The notes under the pieces are model-generated. The model did not search any database. It saw nothing but the letters and a program-made list of their open reading frames with translations, and was not told the DNA's origin. DNA of 11,621 nucleotides from contig JAMXLQ010000275.1 of NCBI GenBank assembly GCA_024280975.1, positions 1-11,621 on the forward strand. The letters run 5' to 3'. Positions within the stretch are counted from its first letter, which is position 1. Each line of letters starts with the position of its first letter. This document shows, one piece after another, positions 5,406 through 11,621 of the stretch. The position numbers and the translations under genes are program-made. The DNA is from Methanosarcina sp. Its GTDB lineage: Archaea > Halobacteriota > Methanosarcinia > Methanosarcinales > Methanosarcinaceae.

Positions 5406-6572
5406 TTCCAAAAAGGCTTCCAGCCTATCCATACCTTCTTTTATATTTTCTATGCTGCTGGCATAAGAAAAACGCAGATAACCTTCAGCCCCGTTACCGA
5501 AATCGATTCCGGGCGTAACTGCAACACCGGCTTCATTAAGGATGCGGCGGCTCAGTTCAAGGGAGTCACTACCGTACTTGCGAGCATCAGCAAGGACATA
5601 AAAAGCTCCCATTGGCTCTTTGCGGACATCAAGACCCATTCCAAGGAGTCTTTTCAACATATATTGGCGGCGTGTATTATATGTCTGGACCATCTTGGCA
5701 ACGTGTTCCTGTGGCCCTTTCAGGGCTGCGATTCCTGCCTCCTGGACAAAGGAGTTGGCGCAGATGAAAAAATTCTGGTGGATTTTCTGAAGTGCACGGA
5801 CACACTCAGGGGGGCAGATAATGTAGCCGAGTCTCCAACCGGTCATTGCATGCAGTTTGGAAAAACCGTTCAGGACGAAGGCATTCTTCGTATATTCCAG
5901 GATGGTGTGATCATGTCCGCTATAGATCAGCCCCTGGTAGATTTCGTCCGAAACAATAGAAATTCCTTTTTCGTCCGCGATCTCGGCAAGTCCCTGCAAA
6001 CTTTCTGGAGACATAACATGACCGCCAGGGTTTGAAGGACTATTGATCAGGATAGCTTTAGTATTAGGGGTCAGACACTGCCTTACTGTCTCGGGCTCAA
6101 GGGCAAACCCATTTGCCTCACTCGTATAAACAAAAACAGGAGTTCCACCAAGATATTTAACGAAATTAGGATAACAGGCATAGTGAGGGTTCGACATTAT
6201 TACTTCATCCCTTTTCTCAAGCAAGGCCATGAAAACCATCAAGAGAGCAGGGCTTGTGCCAGAGGTTACAATAACCTGATCCGGGCTCAGATCGACTCCA
6301 AATTTCCGGTGGTAAGACTCGACTATCGCCTCTCTGAGCGAAGGAAGTCCCTGGCTATGAGTGTATTTTGTTAATCCCCGACCAATAGCAGCACAGGCGG
6401 CCTCACAGATATGGGGAGCCGTAGGAAAATCAGGCTCCCCGACTTCGAGATGGACTATATTTCTTCCCTCAGCTTCCAGAGCCTGGGCACTTTCCAGAAC
6501 TTCCATTACATAGAAAGGAGGGATATCTTCAGATTTTTTTGAGAGGATGCATTCGGAGTTTATCAAAAACAT
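5388..6572 (-). CDS. Pyridoxal-phosphate aminotransferase, class I/II (aspartate aminotransferase-like)
   Basis: A fold type I aminotransferase of 394 residues, normal length. The cofactor-binding residues of the family are all visible: Asn181 in NSPSNPGG, Asp209 and Tyr212 in SDEIYQG, Lys239 in GFSKLHAMTGWRLGY as the Schiff-base lysine, and Arg367 in YLRFSY for the substrate carboxylate. The segment VGEPDFPTAPHI near the start and GLTKYTHSQGLPSLR are also typical. It resembles the I-gamma group of aspartate/aromatic/alanine-type enzymes; the exact amino donor cannot be assigned from sequence alone. ATG 6572 is chosen because AGAAGG (6579-6584) lies seven bases upstream; an in-frame TTG at 6593 has no such site. 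A TATA-like ATTTAAATATT lies about 100 bases upstream (6668-6678), suggesting a single-gene transcript. Confidence 0.93.
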   Translation of the reverse strand: MFLINSECILSKKSEDIPPFYVMEVLESAQALEAEGRNIVHLEVGEPDFPTAPHICEAACAAIGRGLTKYTHSQGLPSLREAIVESYHRKFGVDLSPDQVIVTSGTSPALLMVFMALLEKRDEVIMSNPHYACYPNFVKYLGGTPVFVYTSEANGFALEPETVRQCLTPNTKAILINSPSNPGGHVMSPESLQGLAEIADEKGISIVSDEIYQGLIYSGHDHTILEYTKNAFVLNGFSKLHAMTGWRLGYIICPPECVRALQKIHQNFFICANSFVQEAGIAALKGPQEHVAKMVQTYNTRRQYMLKRLLGMGLDVRKEPMGAFYVLADARKYGSDSLELSRRILNEAGVAVTPGIDFGNGAEGYLRFSYASSIENIKEGMDRLEAFLEKELEG

Positions 6573-6666
6573 AAAAGACCTTCTGAGAATCAATTATTGT
6601 AAAAGGACTGAGGTAAAAGCAAGTAACACCGTTGAAGCTATATCTGAAACTGCGTACGCTTTCAAG

Positions 6667-6678
6667 ATTTAAATATTC
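6667..6678 (-). promoter_or_regulatory. TATA-like element for the aminotransferase gene
   Basis: On the minus strand it reads AATATTTAAATC. A start about 25 bases downstream would give a leader of roughly 75 bases. Predicted from composition only. Confidence 0.4.
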
Positions 6679-6759
6679 TGTGGGAAAAAACCGAATTAGA
6701 ATTGAGAAGATCCAAAGGAAAACTTAATTCCTGGTATAAAATCAGTTTTAAAATGTAGC

Positions 6760-7392
6760 TTAATCTCTTGGCGTGACTTTTTTGAGAATTTCTGTGTCAG
6801 GGCTATTCCAGCCCTGATTTTCAAGTGTTTTCGCAAAATTTCGCTGGAAAGCCTGGAATTTTTCAAGATTTTCAGGAATAATATTAAGGAAATCGTAGTC
6901 CCCATATGCCCCTGTAAAGAAGGAAGAAACCGTTTCCTCAAATTTTTCCTCTATTCTCTGTGGATACCAAAACCCATTCTGTGAGAGCAAAACAAGGTTA
7001 GGATCAGGCACAGGTATATCGTCCGAGTAAGTATAAAACCCTATGGAAATTTCTTCTCCATACTTTGCAAGAACAAGTTTCTTCTCAAATCCAGATTTCT
7101 GGAGCTTAAGAAACCATTCGCCCTTTAAAAGATCAGCGACTTCATCGATAACTCCATGGGCTTTGAGTATCTTTTCTGCCACCTGCTGTATTTCCAGAAT
7201 AAAAGTTCTGCGCTGTTCCTCAGGAATTTCAAGACAGGATATACAGCTCTCACCGGATGGAGCGAAAGCATACTGAGCTTCTCCTTCACTTGACTTTTTC
7301 AGCTCTTCATCCTTTCCTTCAGATTCTTTTCCCGCACCCTGAATAATATATGGAACAGCCGACCACACCTCATTTCTAGGATATTTTACCAT
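6760..7392 (-). CDS. Unrecognised soluble 210-residue protein
   Basis: I do not recognise this protein. It begins MVKYPRNEVW at ATG 7392. It has a charged Lys/Glu/Ser-rich stretch (about 20-38), a single CxxC (SCISC near residue 50-53), then a mixed helix/sheet region with aromatic-rich parts (GEWFLKLQKSGF, SIGFYTYSDDIPVPDPNLVL, QNGFWYPQRIEEKFEETVSSFF) and a C-terminal helical segment. There is no signal peptide or membrane helix. The compact pattern of hydrophobic and charged residues and a promoter-like TATA element with short leader argue for a real gene. It reads in the same direction as the aminotransferase but the 187-base gap with a promoter suggests separate transcription. Confidence 0.75.
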   Translation of the reverse strand: MVKYPRNEVWSAVPYIIQGAGKESEGKDEELKKSSEGEAQYAFAPSGESCISCLEIPEEQRRTFILEIQQVAEKILKAHGVIDEVADLLKGEWFLKLQKSGFEKKLVLAKYGEEISIGFYTYSDDIPVPDPNLVLLSQNGFWYPQRIEEKFEETVSSFFTGAYGDYDFLNIIPENLEKFQAFQRNFAKTLENQGWNSPDTEILKKVTPRD

Positions 7393-7428
7393 AATTTCTC
7401 ATCCCCTATGGTATATAAGTCGGAATAC

Positions 7429-7439
7429 CTTAAATATTA
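7429..7439 (-). promoter_or_regulatory. TATA-like element for the 210-residue protein gene
   Basis: On the minus strand it reads TAATATTTAAG, about 37-47 bases before ATG 7392. A second A/T-rich TTATATAC at 7412-7419 is closer and less well placed. Positional prediction. Confidence 0.4.
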
Positions 7440-7445
7440 GGTACC

Positions 7446-7579
7446 GCAAGCCTTTTCACAACCCTTTTGAAAAAACTGCTTGACCGCAAAGCCTTTTTAA
7501 AAAGGCTTGAGCGAAAAAAAATCTTGTAGTAACGTGATCAAATGATGCAATGCAAACCTTTTGAGAAAAGGTTTGATCG
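7446..7579. repeat. Cluster of palindromic intergenic repeats
   Basis: Three related units share the pattern GCAAR-CC-T-run, A-run-GG-YTTGA-N-CG. Unit 1 (7446-7485) is an imperfect, longer hairpin. Unit 2 (7486-7513) contains a perfect 20-base palindrome, AAGCCTTTTTAAAAAGGCTT (7489-7508). Unit 3 (7552-7579) has a perfect ten-base stem (7553-7562 with 7566-7575) and a GAG loop. They lie between two same-strand genes, just after the stop of the RNase H-fold gene, and could act as transcript-end hairpins or as a dispersed repeat family. Confidence 0.7.
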
Positions 7580-7601
7580 AAAACTCATGGTAGCGGCGTA
7601 G

Positions 7602-8429
7602 TCACCTGAAATGTTCGGCTCTTCTGAATAGGTTCTCAGGGGATCGGTCCACTTCGTCGCAGATAATCCTATGGCGAACTGAGCTTGGGAGGATAGAGCA
7701 AGTCTGATTGTCTGTGCCCCGAAGCCCCCAGGTTTCGTCCGTCAGCAGGAAGTAGGAGTTCTCAAGCCTGACACCTTTTGCTTCCAGGGAAAAAAGAACC
7801 ACTGGGTCGGACAAGTCTTTCCTTATTTCTTCTGCGACTTTTACCTGCGTGCCCAGACCTCCTTTTTTTATAAGATAAAACCGGTCATCTGAAAGGATTT
7901 TATCCATAGTACGGATGATCAGCCTGTAGCAAGTTTTCTTATTTGTAGACTTTTCTTCAATTTTCTCCAGATAAAGGATATTGCGCCCGTTTCGAGCAAT
8001 ATCGGATAGAATATCTTCCCTTCGGGAAAAAGATTCCACTTCACAGGTGGGAATATTAAGGAAAAATACTGGAAACTTTTTAGACAAGCTGTCCGCAATT
8101 GCCTGATTCACTTTTTCGCGTGGGATATATTCAAAATTAATACTGAGCCCAGACAGTTTCTTTTCGATTTCCGGCTTTTCCTTCTGGAAAGCTTTTACGG
8201 CTTCAGTAGAATCATTATAAATTGTAATATCTCGGTCGCCTTCGGAAAAAATTCCGGTAAGGGTTACAGCGAAGTTAAGAGCTGCAATTTCACATTCAAG
8301 GTTACTCTGAGGGACACCAGGAACCTTTGTTGTAGACTGGTGGATCTGCACGCCGTCCCGGAGCACCGTACAGCCGATATAAGATTCTTCACCTTCATTA
8401 AAGGAAGAGTCACAGTAAACTTCAAACAT
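7602..8429 (-). CDS. RNase H-fold protein with an unknown C-terminal domain
   Basis: The first 120 of 275 residues have the order of RNase HI-like nucleases: beta strand FEVYCDSSF with Asp7, an intervening hairpin, the helix ECEIAALNFAV with Glu47, strand-plus-Asp IYNDSTEAV (Asp73), and Asp113 in QAIADSLSKK. All four acidic positions of the D-E-D-D set therefore seem present, so nuclease activity on RNA-DNA hybrids or a related polynucleotide role is plausible. The remaining 155 residues are not recognised and lack obvious motifs. ATG 8429 is preferred: AGGTG (8439-8443) is well spaced before it, whereas the in-frame GTG at 8441 overlaps that site. Cytoplasmic, no membrane segments. Confidence is good for a real gene and moderate for the fold. 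Confidence 0.75.
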   Translation of the reverse strand: MFEVYCDSSFNEGEESYIGCTVLRDGVQIHQSTTKVPGVPQSNLECEIAALNFAVTLTGIFSEGDRDITIYNDSTEAVKAFQKEKPEIEKKLSGLSINFEYIPREKVNQAIADSLSKKFPVFFLNIPTCEVESFSRREDILSDIARNGRNILYLEKIEEKSTNKKTCYRLIIRTMDKILSDDRFYLIKKGGLGTQVKVAEEIRKDLSDPVVLFSLEAKGVRLENSYFLLTDETWGLRGTDNQTCSILPSSVRHRIICDEVDRSPENLFRRAEHFR

Positions 8430-8459
8430 GCGTAATTTCACCTTTTTACAATAAACTCA

Positions 8460-8468
8460 AGTATAAAG
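8460..8468 (-). promoter_or_regulatory. TATA-like element for the RNase H-fold gene
   Basis: On the minus strand the stretch reads CTTTATACTT. At 31-39 bases before ATG 8429 it would give a leader of about ten bases carrying the AGGTG site. Confidence 0.4.
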
Positions 8469-8511
8469 CCTTTTAGGTAGAATAGCGAACCGCTGATAAA
8501 ACAACATTAGA

Positions 8512-8580
8512 GAAACATTGCAATAGCTGAAAGGAGACAGAGACTAAAGGGAAATAGAAACACTGTAATAACTGAAGAGA
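8512..8580. repeat. Diverged tandem duplication, period 45
   Basis: GAAACATTGCAATAGCTGAA (from 8512) recurs as GAAACACTGTAATAACTGAA (from 8557); about 19 of 24 bases match. Non-coding. Confidence 0.45.
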
Positions 8581-8909
8581 ATAAGGATAAAAAGTTAATT
8601 GTTAAGGAACCTGAAATCGCGATTTTTCTTATTTAGATAAAAAATTCCATTACATAATGATATATCGAAACTCAAAATTTGATTTTTTAATCTCGTATTT
8701 GGAACAGTCAATAGAGAATCTAATCATAGGAAATGATACTAAAAATTCCTGATCATTTAGAAAAAGTAGGTTTTGGGACAGCTCTAAGTTAATGATCCTA
8801 ATCGATTATATATTCAATATTTTTAAATAGTTTGTTTGTAATATATTGTGAGTATATCACAGGTAAGAATAAATTACAAAATGAAATATTGAGAAGGGAT
8901 TGATCGCGT
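8581..8909. other. Gene-free A/T-rich stretch upstream of the small gene
   Basis: No gene seen on either strand. It holds a perfect 12-base palindrome AAATCGCGATTT (8614-8625), an inverted pair AAATGAT/ATCATTT spaced 14 bases apart near 8730-8757, and TATA-like elements (ATTATATATT near 8807-8816, TTTTTAAATAG 8819-8829) that could drive the small gene at 8910 with a leader of about 60 bases. Confidence 0.4.
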
Positions 8910-9077
8910 ATGAGTGATCTAACAGAAGTCACAAGAATTGTGAATGAGCTTAACGACATAGAAAACAAAAAAGAAGGAAAACCCTACGAAGAAAGGTTGA
9001 AGCTCCTTGATAGTCAAGCTATTCTCTGGAAAGAATTATACGGTCATGTTTGCGAAGTCATTTGCAGTCTGGATTAA
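8910..9077 (+). CDS. Small 55-residue acidic/helical protein, unknown function
   Basis: The frame starts ATG AGT GAT, preceded by GAGAAGGGA ten bases upstream, and ends at TAA 9075-9077. The product begins MSDLTEVTRIVNELNDIENK and ends YGHVCEVICSLD. It is highly charged and predicted mostly helical (residues 3-20 and 26-44), with two cysteines near the C-terminus (Cys48, Cys52). The even spread of charged residues, the good ribosome binding site and TATA-like elements upstream support a real gene despite its size. I do not recognise a family. A pair AAAACTC/GAGTTTT (9100-9106, 9127-9133) follows it and may be a 3'-end structure. Confidence 0.6.
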   Translation: MSDLTEVTRIVNELNDIENKKEGKPYEERLKLLDSQAILWKELYGHVCEVICSLD

Positions 9078-9118
9078 GGCTTGATAATGAACATATCCTA
9101 AAACTCATTTTATTCTAA

Positions 9119-9169
9119 ATGATCAAGAGTTTTCAGATTAATTTCACTATCAGAAATTCGATTGATCAT
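9119..9169. repeat. Inverted repeat downstream of the small gene
   Basis: Eight-base arms ATGATCAA (9119-9126) and TTGATCAT (9162-9169) are perfectly complementary and spaced 35 bases apart. Each arm contains the palindrome TGATCA, so chance is not excluded. Confidence 0.3.
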
Positions 9170-9205
9170 TCAAAGTACAAGATTTAATGAAGCAAATATT
9201 CAGTT

Positions 9206-9370
9206 TCAGGATGAGCTCAATCTTAAACATACAAGGTCTCCTGATGGTCTTTTTGCAAAACCATACTTCTCATAGAATCCAGAAACTCCCTTTGATGCCA
9301 TCAAACCTATAAATGTTCAAGGAGAAGTTTCTTTCTTTATTCTCTCATTGATTCTTTTTCCTGCAACGGT
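9206..9370 (-). pseudogene. Remnant of a GNAT-family acetyltransferase gene (C-terminal part)
   Basis: From 9316 down to a TGA at 9206-9208 the minus strand encodes TFIGLMASKG, then VSGFYEKYGFAKRPSGDL and a short end. The GFYEKYGF block followed by R-P and a short hydrophobic strand is the classic C-terminal signature of GNAT N-acetyltransferases. An in-frame TGA at 9317-9319 precedes it, and the codons beyond (GKRINERIKKE) weakly recall the acetyl-CoA-binding helix. The N-terminal two thirds are missing; further upstream the sequence becomes a low-complexity tract and then groEL. A decayed remnant is the simplest reading. A short 31-codon frame from an internal ATG could still be translated. 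Confidence 0.6.
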
Positions 9371-9378
9371 GGAATAAT

Positions 9379-9435
9379 AAAAGGTAAAAAAGGAAAAAGA
9401 AAAGGGAAAAGCAAAAAAGGAAAAACAAAAAAGAA
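9379..9435 (-). terminator. Polypyrimidine tract after groEL
   Basis: The plus strand is nearly pure A/G here, so the groEL transcript would run into a 57-base U/C-rich tract with several runs of five or six T, about 15 bases past its stop codon. This is the form of archaeal intrinsic termination signals. The inverted repeat CGATCA/TGATCG (9447-9463) overlaps the stop codon. Confidence 0.6.
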
Positions 9436-9449
9436 GGCATACTCTACGA

Positions 9450-11060
9450 TCAGATTATGATCGCAGATGTCCTTTCATCTTTTTCTTCGTTGAAGTCAGT
9501 GACAAGAGCTTCGGTTGTAAGCACCATTCCTGCAATTGAAGCAGCGTTCTGGAGGCCACTTCTGACTACTTTTGTAGGATCGATAACACCTGCTTCGAAA
9601 AGGTCTTCAAAGATATCCTTCTTTGCATTGTATCCAAAAAGCTCACTGGATTCAGCCCTGATGGTTGCAACGACTTCAGCTCCTTCCTTGCCTGCGTTTG
9701 TAGCAATCTGGCGTACCGGTTCCTCGATAGCTCTCTGGACTATCTTTACACCGATTTCTTTGTCGCCTTCAAGTTTAAGGGAATCCAGAATAGAAGCTGC
9801 ACGGAAAAGGCTTATTCCACCTCCAGTAACTACTCCTTCCTCAACTGCAGCTTTTGTAGCATTAAGAGCATCGTCAATTCTCATCTTTTTCTCTTTCAGC
9901 TCGGTTTCGGTTGCAGCTCCCACCTTGATTACTGCGACTCCGCCTCCCAACTTTGCCTGGCGCTTTTTAAGTTCAGTCTTCCTGTAATCAGTGTCTGCAA
10001 TGTTGACCTGAGCTTCGATGAGCTTGACCCTTTCATTAATCTTTGCTTTATCGCCCCTGCCTTCCACAATAATGGTCTTGTGATTATCAACTGTGACTTT
10101 TCTGGCACTTCCGAGCATATAATCTTCGAATTCCTCAAGCTTCATGCCTTTTTCTTCACTGATTACCTGCCCGCCGGTAAGCACAGCAATATCTTCAAGC
10201 ATTTCCTTTCTTTCGTTTCCAAAGCCTGGAGCTTTGACAGCACAGACCCTGAGTGCTCCACGAATGATATTCAGAATAAGGGCGGCCTGGGCATCTCCAT
10301 CGACATCATCGGCAATAATAAGGAGGGAACGGCCTTCAGAGGCGACTTTTTCAAGTACGGGGACAATCTGCTTCATGCTATTGATTTTCTTGTCCGTGAT
10401 CAGGACGTAAGGATCGTCAAACTCGCAGATCATTTTCTCGGTATCGGTTGCCATATAAGGAGATACAAAGCCTCGGTCGAACTGCATTCCTTCTACAACG
10501 TCCAGGCTGGTTTCCATTGTTTTGGAATCCTCAACCGTAATTACCCCATTATAGCCGACTTTTTCCATAGCATCAGAGATCAAGTTGCCTATCTCTTCAT
10601 CATTGTTTGCAGAAATTGTAGCTACCTGTACGATTTTCTCCTTGCCTTTTACCTCAACGCTCTTGGTTTTGAGATAGCCTACAACTTTTTCTGTTGCAAT
10701 CTCGATACCTTTCTTGACATCTATTGGGTTTGCTCCGGCACTGATATTTTTCAGGCCTTCCCGAATCATGCTTTGAGCAAGAAGAGTTGCAGTAGTTGTT
10801 CCATCTCCGGTGTTATCCTGAGTTTTGGAAGCAACTTCTTTGACAAGTTTAGCCCCCATATTTTCGAACTTGTCATGAAGCTCGATTTCCTTTGCAATGG
10901 TTACCCCGTCGTTTGTGACCACAGGTTTTGTGCTCTTGTCCAGAACAACATAACGTCCCTTCGGCCCGAGAGTGATCTTGACAGTATCTGCAACCTTATC
11001 CACACCATTTAAAAGTGCCTTTCTTGCACTTTCGTCAAACATTATTTGCTTTGAAGCCAT
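9450..11060 (-). CDS. groEL: Group I chaperonin GroEL (Hsp60)
   Basis: An ATP-driven protein-folding machine subunit, 536 residues, forming double heptameric rings with the GroES lid. Family landmarks include LGPKGR (31-36), the nucleotide-binding GDGTTTAT (85-92), the catalytic aspartate in DDALNATKAAVEEG (about 394-410), VVTGGGIS, and the intermediate/equatorial ending AGVIDPTKVVRSGLQNAASIAG. The C-terminus ends TSAIII and lacks the Gly-Gly-Met tail common in bacteria. ATG 11060 has AGGTGA nine bases or so upstream. It is the second gene after groES, 118 bases away. Archaea normally use group II thermosomes; group I chaperonins in Methanosarcina are regarded as acquired from bacteria and coexist with the thermosome. 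Confidence 0.98.
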   Translation of the reverse strand: MASKQIMFDESARKALLNGVDKVADTVKITLGPKGRYVVLDKSTKPVVTNDGVTIAKEIELHDKFENMGAKLVKEVASKTQDNTGDGTTTATLLAQSMIREGLKNISAGANPIDVKKGIEIATEKVVGYLKTKSVEVKGKEKIVQVATISANNDEEIGNLISDAMEKVGYNGVITVEDSKTMETSLDVVEGMQFDRGFVSPYMATDTEKMICEFDDPYVLITDKKINSMKQIVPVLEKVASEGRSLLIIADDVDGDAQAALILNIIRGALRVCAVKAPGFGNERKEMLEDIAVLTGGQVISEEKGMKLEEFEDYMLGSARKVTVDNHKTIIVEGRGDKAKINERVKLIEAQVNIADTDYRKTELKKRQAKLGGGVAVIKVGAATETELKEKKMRIDDALNATKAAVEEGVVTGGGISLFRAASILDSLKLEGDKEIGVKIVQRAIEEPVRQIATNAGKEGAEVVATIRAESSELFGYNAKKDIFEDLFEAGVIDPTKVVRSGLQNAASIAGMVLTTEALVTDFNEEKDERTSAIII

Positions 11061-11178
11061 CCATATTCACCTGAATTAAAATCAAATATTTTCTGAATAA
11101 AATATGAATATATTCTTAAGTTCCTGAGTTAAAGTTGAATTCTTATACTGTGTTCTTTAGAATCGGCCTCATTCATCA

Positions 11179-11457
11179 TTATTCTTCTGCAATTGTTGCC
11201 AGGATTTCCTTAAAGTCAACAAAAAGGTACTTTTCATCGTCAATTTCAATTTCATCTGACTGATATCCCCCGTAGATTACATGGTCACCTTTCTTCAGGG
11301 GAAGATCCTTTCCATTTTCAAAAGTTCCTACAGCAATAACAACACCTTCCTTTTTCTCCTGCCGTGCAGACTCCGGGATGTAGATCCCGCCTTTTGTCAC
11401 TTCTTCTTTCTTCTGGTGTTTGAGCAAAACTCGTTCGCCAATAGGTTTGATAATCAT
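11179..11457 (-). CDS. groES: Co-chaperonin GroES (Hsp10)
   Basis: The 92-residue product is of normal length. It opens MIIKPIGERVLLKHQ, has the mobile-loop region that docks onto GroEL (KKEEVTKGGIYIPESA, residues about 16-31, with the hydrophobic Ile-Tyr-Ile tripeptide), and continues with the beta-barrel core (GVVIAVG, KKGDHVIYGGY, YLFVDFKEILATI). ATG 11457 is preceded by GGAGG nine bases upstream, so longer in-frame starts can be set aside. It is the first gene of the groES-groEL operon. Confidence 0.97.
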   Translation of the reverse strand: MIIKPIGERVLLKHQKKEEVTKGGIYIPESARQEKKEGVVIAVGTFENGKDLPLKKGDHVIYGGYQSDEIEIDDEKYLFVDFKEILATIAEE

Positions 11458-11621
11458 TCTATTGTTCCTCCTTATGCGTAAGTGGCCCCATGTTAACTGA
11501 ACATTAACTGGTAGCTGTGAGTCAATATGGGATTGATCAATATATTGAGCGCTCGTGCGCTTGACTATCTGCATATAATGCGGAACTCATATTTAAAAAT
11601 TACTAGAAAAATAAATAAGAT
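11458..11621 (-). promoter_or_regulatory. groES-groEL promoter and leader region
   Basis: A TATA-like ATTTTTAAATATG (minus strand, about 11589-11601) would start transcription near 11568, leaving a leader of about 110 bases. The leader holds the palindromes GAGCGCTC (near 11547-11554) and TTGATCAA (near 11533-11540), and a direct repeat of TTAACTG (about 11495-11511). The bacterial CIRCE operator for HrcA is not present, so heat control, if any, must be archaeal in type. Confidence 0.5.

Noticed and set aside
7446..7579. Possible CRISPR array.
   Set aside because: The units are palindromic, vary in length and sequence, and lack evenly sized unique spacers; no cas genes are near.
10080..11012. 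Long open frame on the plus strand opposite groEL, about 310 codons.
   Set aside because: It lies wholly antisense to a clear groEL gene, its translation is rich in Phe, Cys and His with no recognisable domain, and such frames are common opposite strongly biased coding sequence.
11458..11621. CIRCE operator upstream of groES.
   Set aside because: The TTAGCACTC-N9-GAGTGCTAA pattern is absent; only short unrelated palindromes are present.

Overview
The window looks like chromosomal DNA of a methanogenic archaeon of the Methanosarcina type. The evidence is a catalytic-subunit gene of formylmethanofuran dehydrogenase (a methanogenesis enzyme), tRNA genes without an encoded CCA end, a tRNA-Trp whose intron carries a box C/D guide RNA, A/T-rich archaeal TATA-like elements, and a bacterial-type group I chaperonin pair (groES-groEL), which is well known in Methanosarcina but unusual for Archaea. 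The genus is an inference from gene content; I could not run a database search.

Layout. Bases 1-414 hold the C-terminal end of an EndoQ-like PHP-family protein ending in a PCNA-binding-like motif. tRNA-Ser(CGA) follows at 539-622. On the minus strand come a gamma-carbonic-anhydrase-like gene broken by a single-base frameshift (664-1184) and a lone fwdB/fmdB-like gene (1288-2676). Divergent from fwdB is the 3' half of an ABC-transporter ATPase (about 3074-3691) that has lost its Walker A and signature regions. tRNA-Trp lies at 3823-4018. A 121-bp MITE-like element with 13-bp perfect terminal inverted repeats and a 4-bp target duplication (4099-4219) lies just beyond it.

A plus-strand gene for an uncharacterised 261-residue protein (4387-5172) converges on a class I/II aminotransferase gene (5388-6572, minus). 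Upstream on the minus strand are an unrecognised 210-residue protein (6760-7392) and an RNase H-fold protein (7602-8429), separated by a cluster of palindromic repeats. The stretch 8430-9449 is gene-poor. It holds a plausible 55-residue small protein gene (8910-9077, plus) and, on the minus strand, what looks like the decayed C-terminal end of a GNAT acetyltransferase (9206-9370). The window closes with a minus-strand groES-groEL operon (11457 down to 9450) and its promoter region.

The most informative structure is the tRNA-Trp intron. It folds into an ideal bulge-helix-bulge with anticodon-loop bases, and its two guide segments pair across the exon-intron junctions so that the fifth base from box D faces C34 and the fifth base from box D' faces C39. 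Otherwise the window is a patchwork of housekeeping genes with much decay between them: two broken genes, one gene remnant, one MITE-like element and three sets of diverged short tandem duplications. I did not find a new multi-gene defence or metabolic system, and no CRISPR array.
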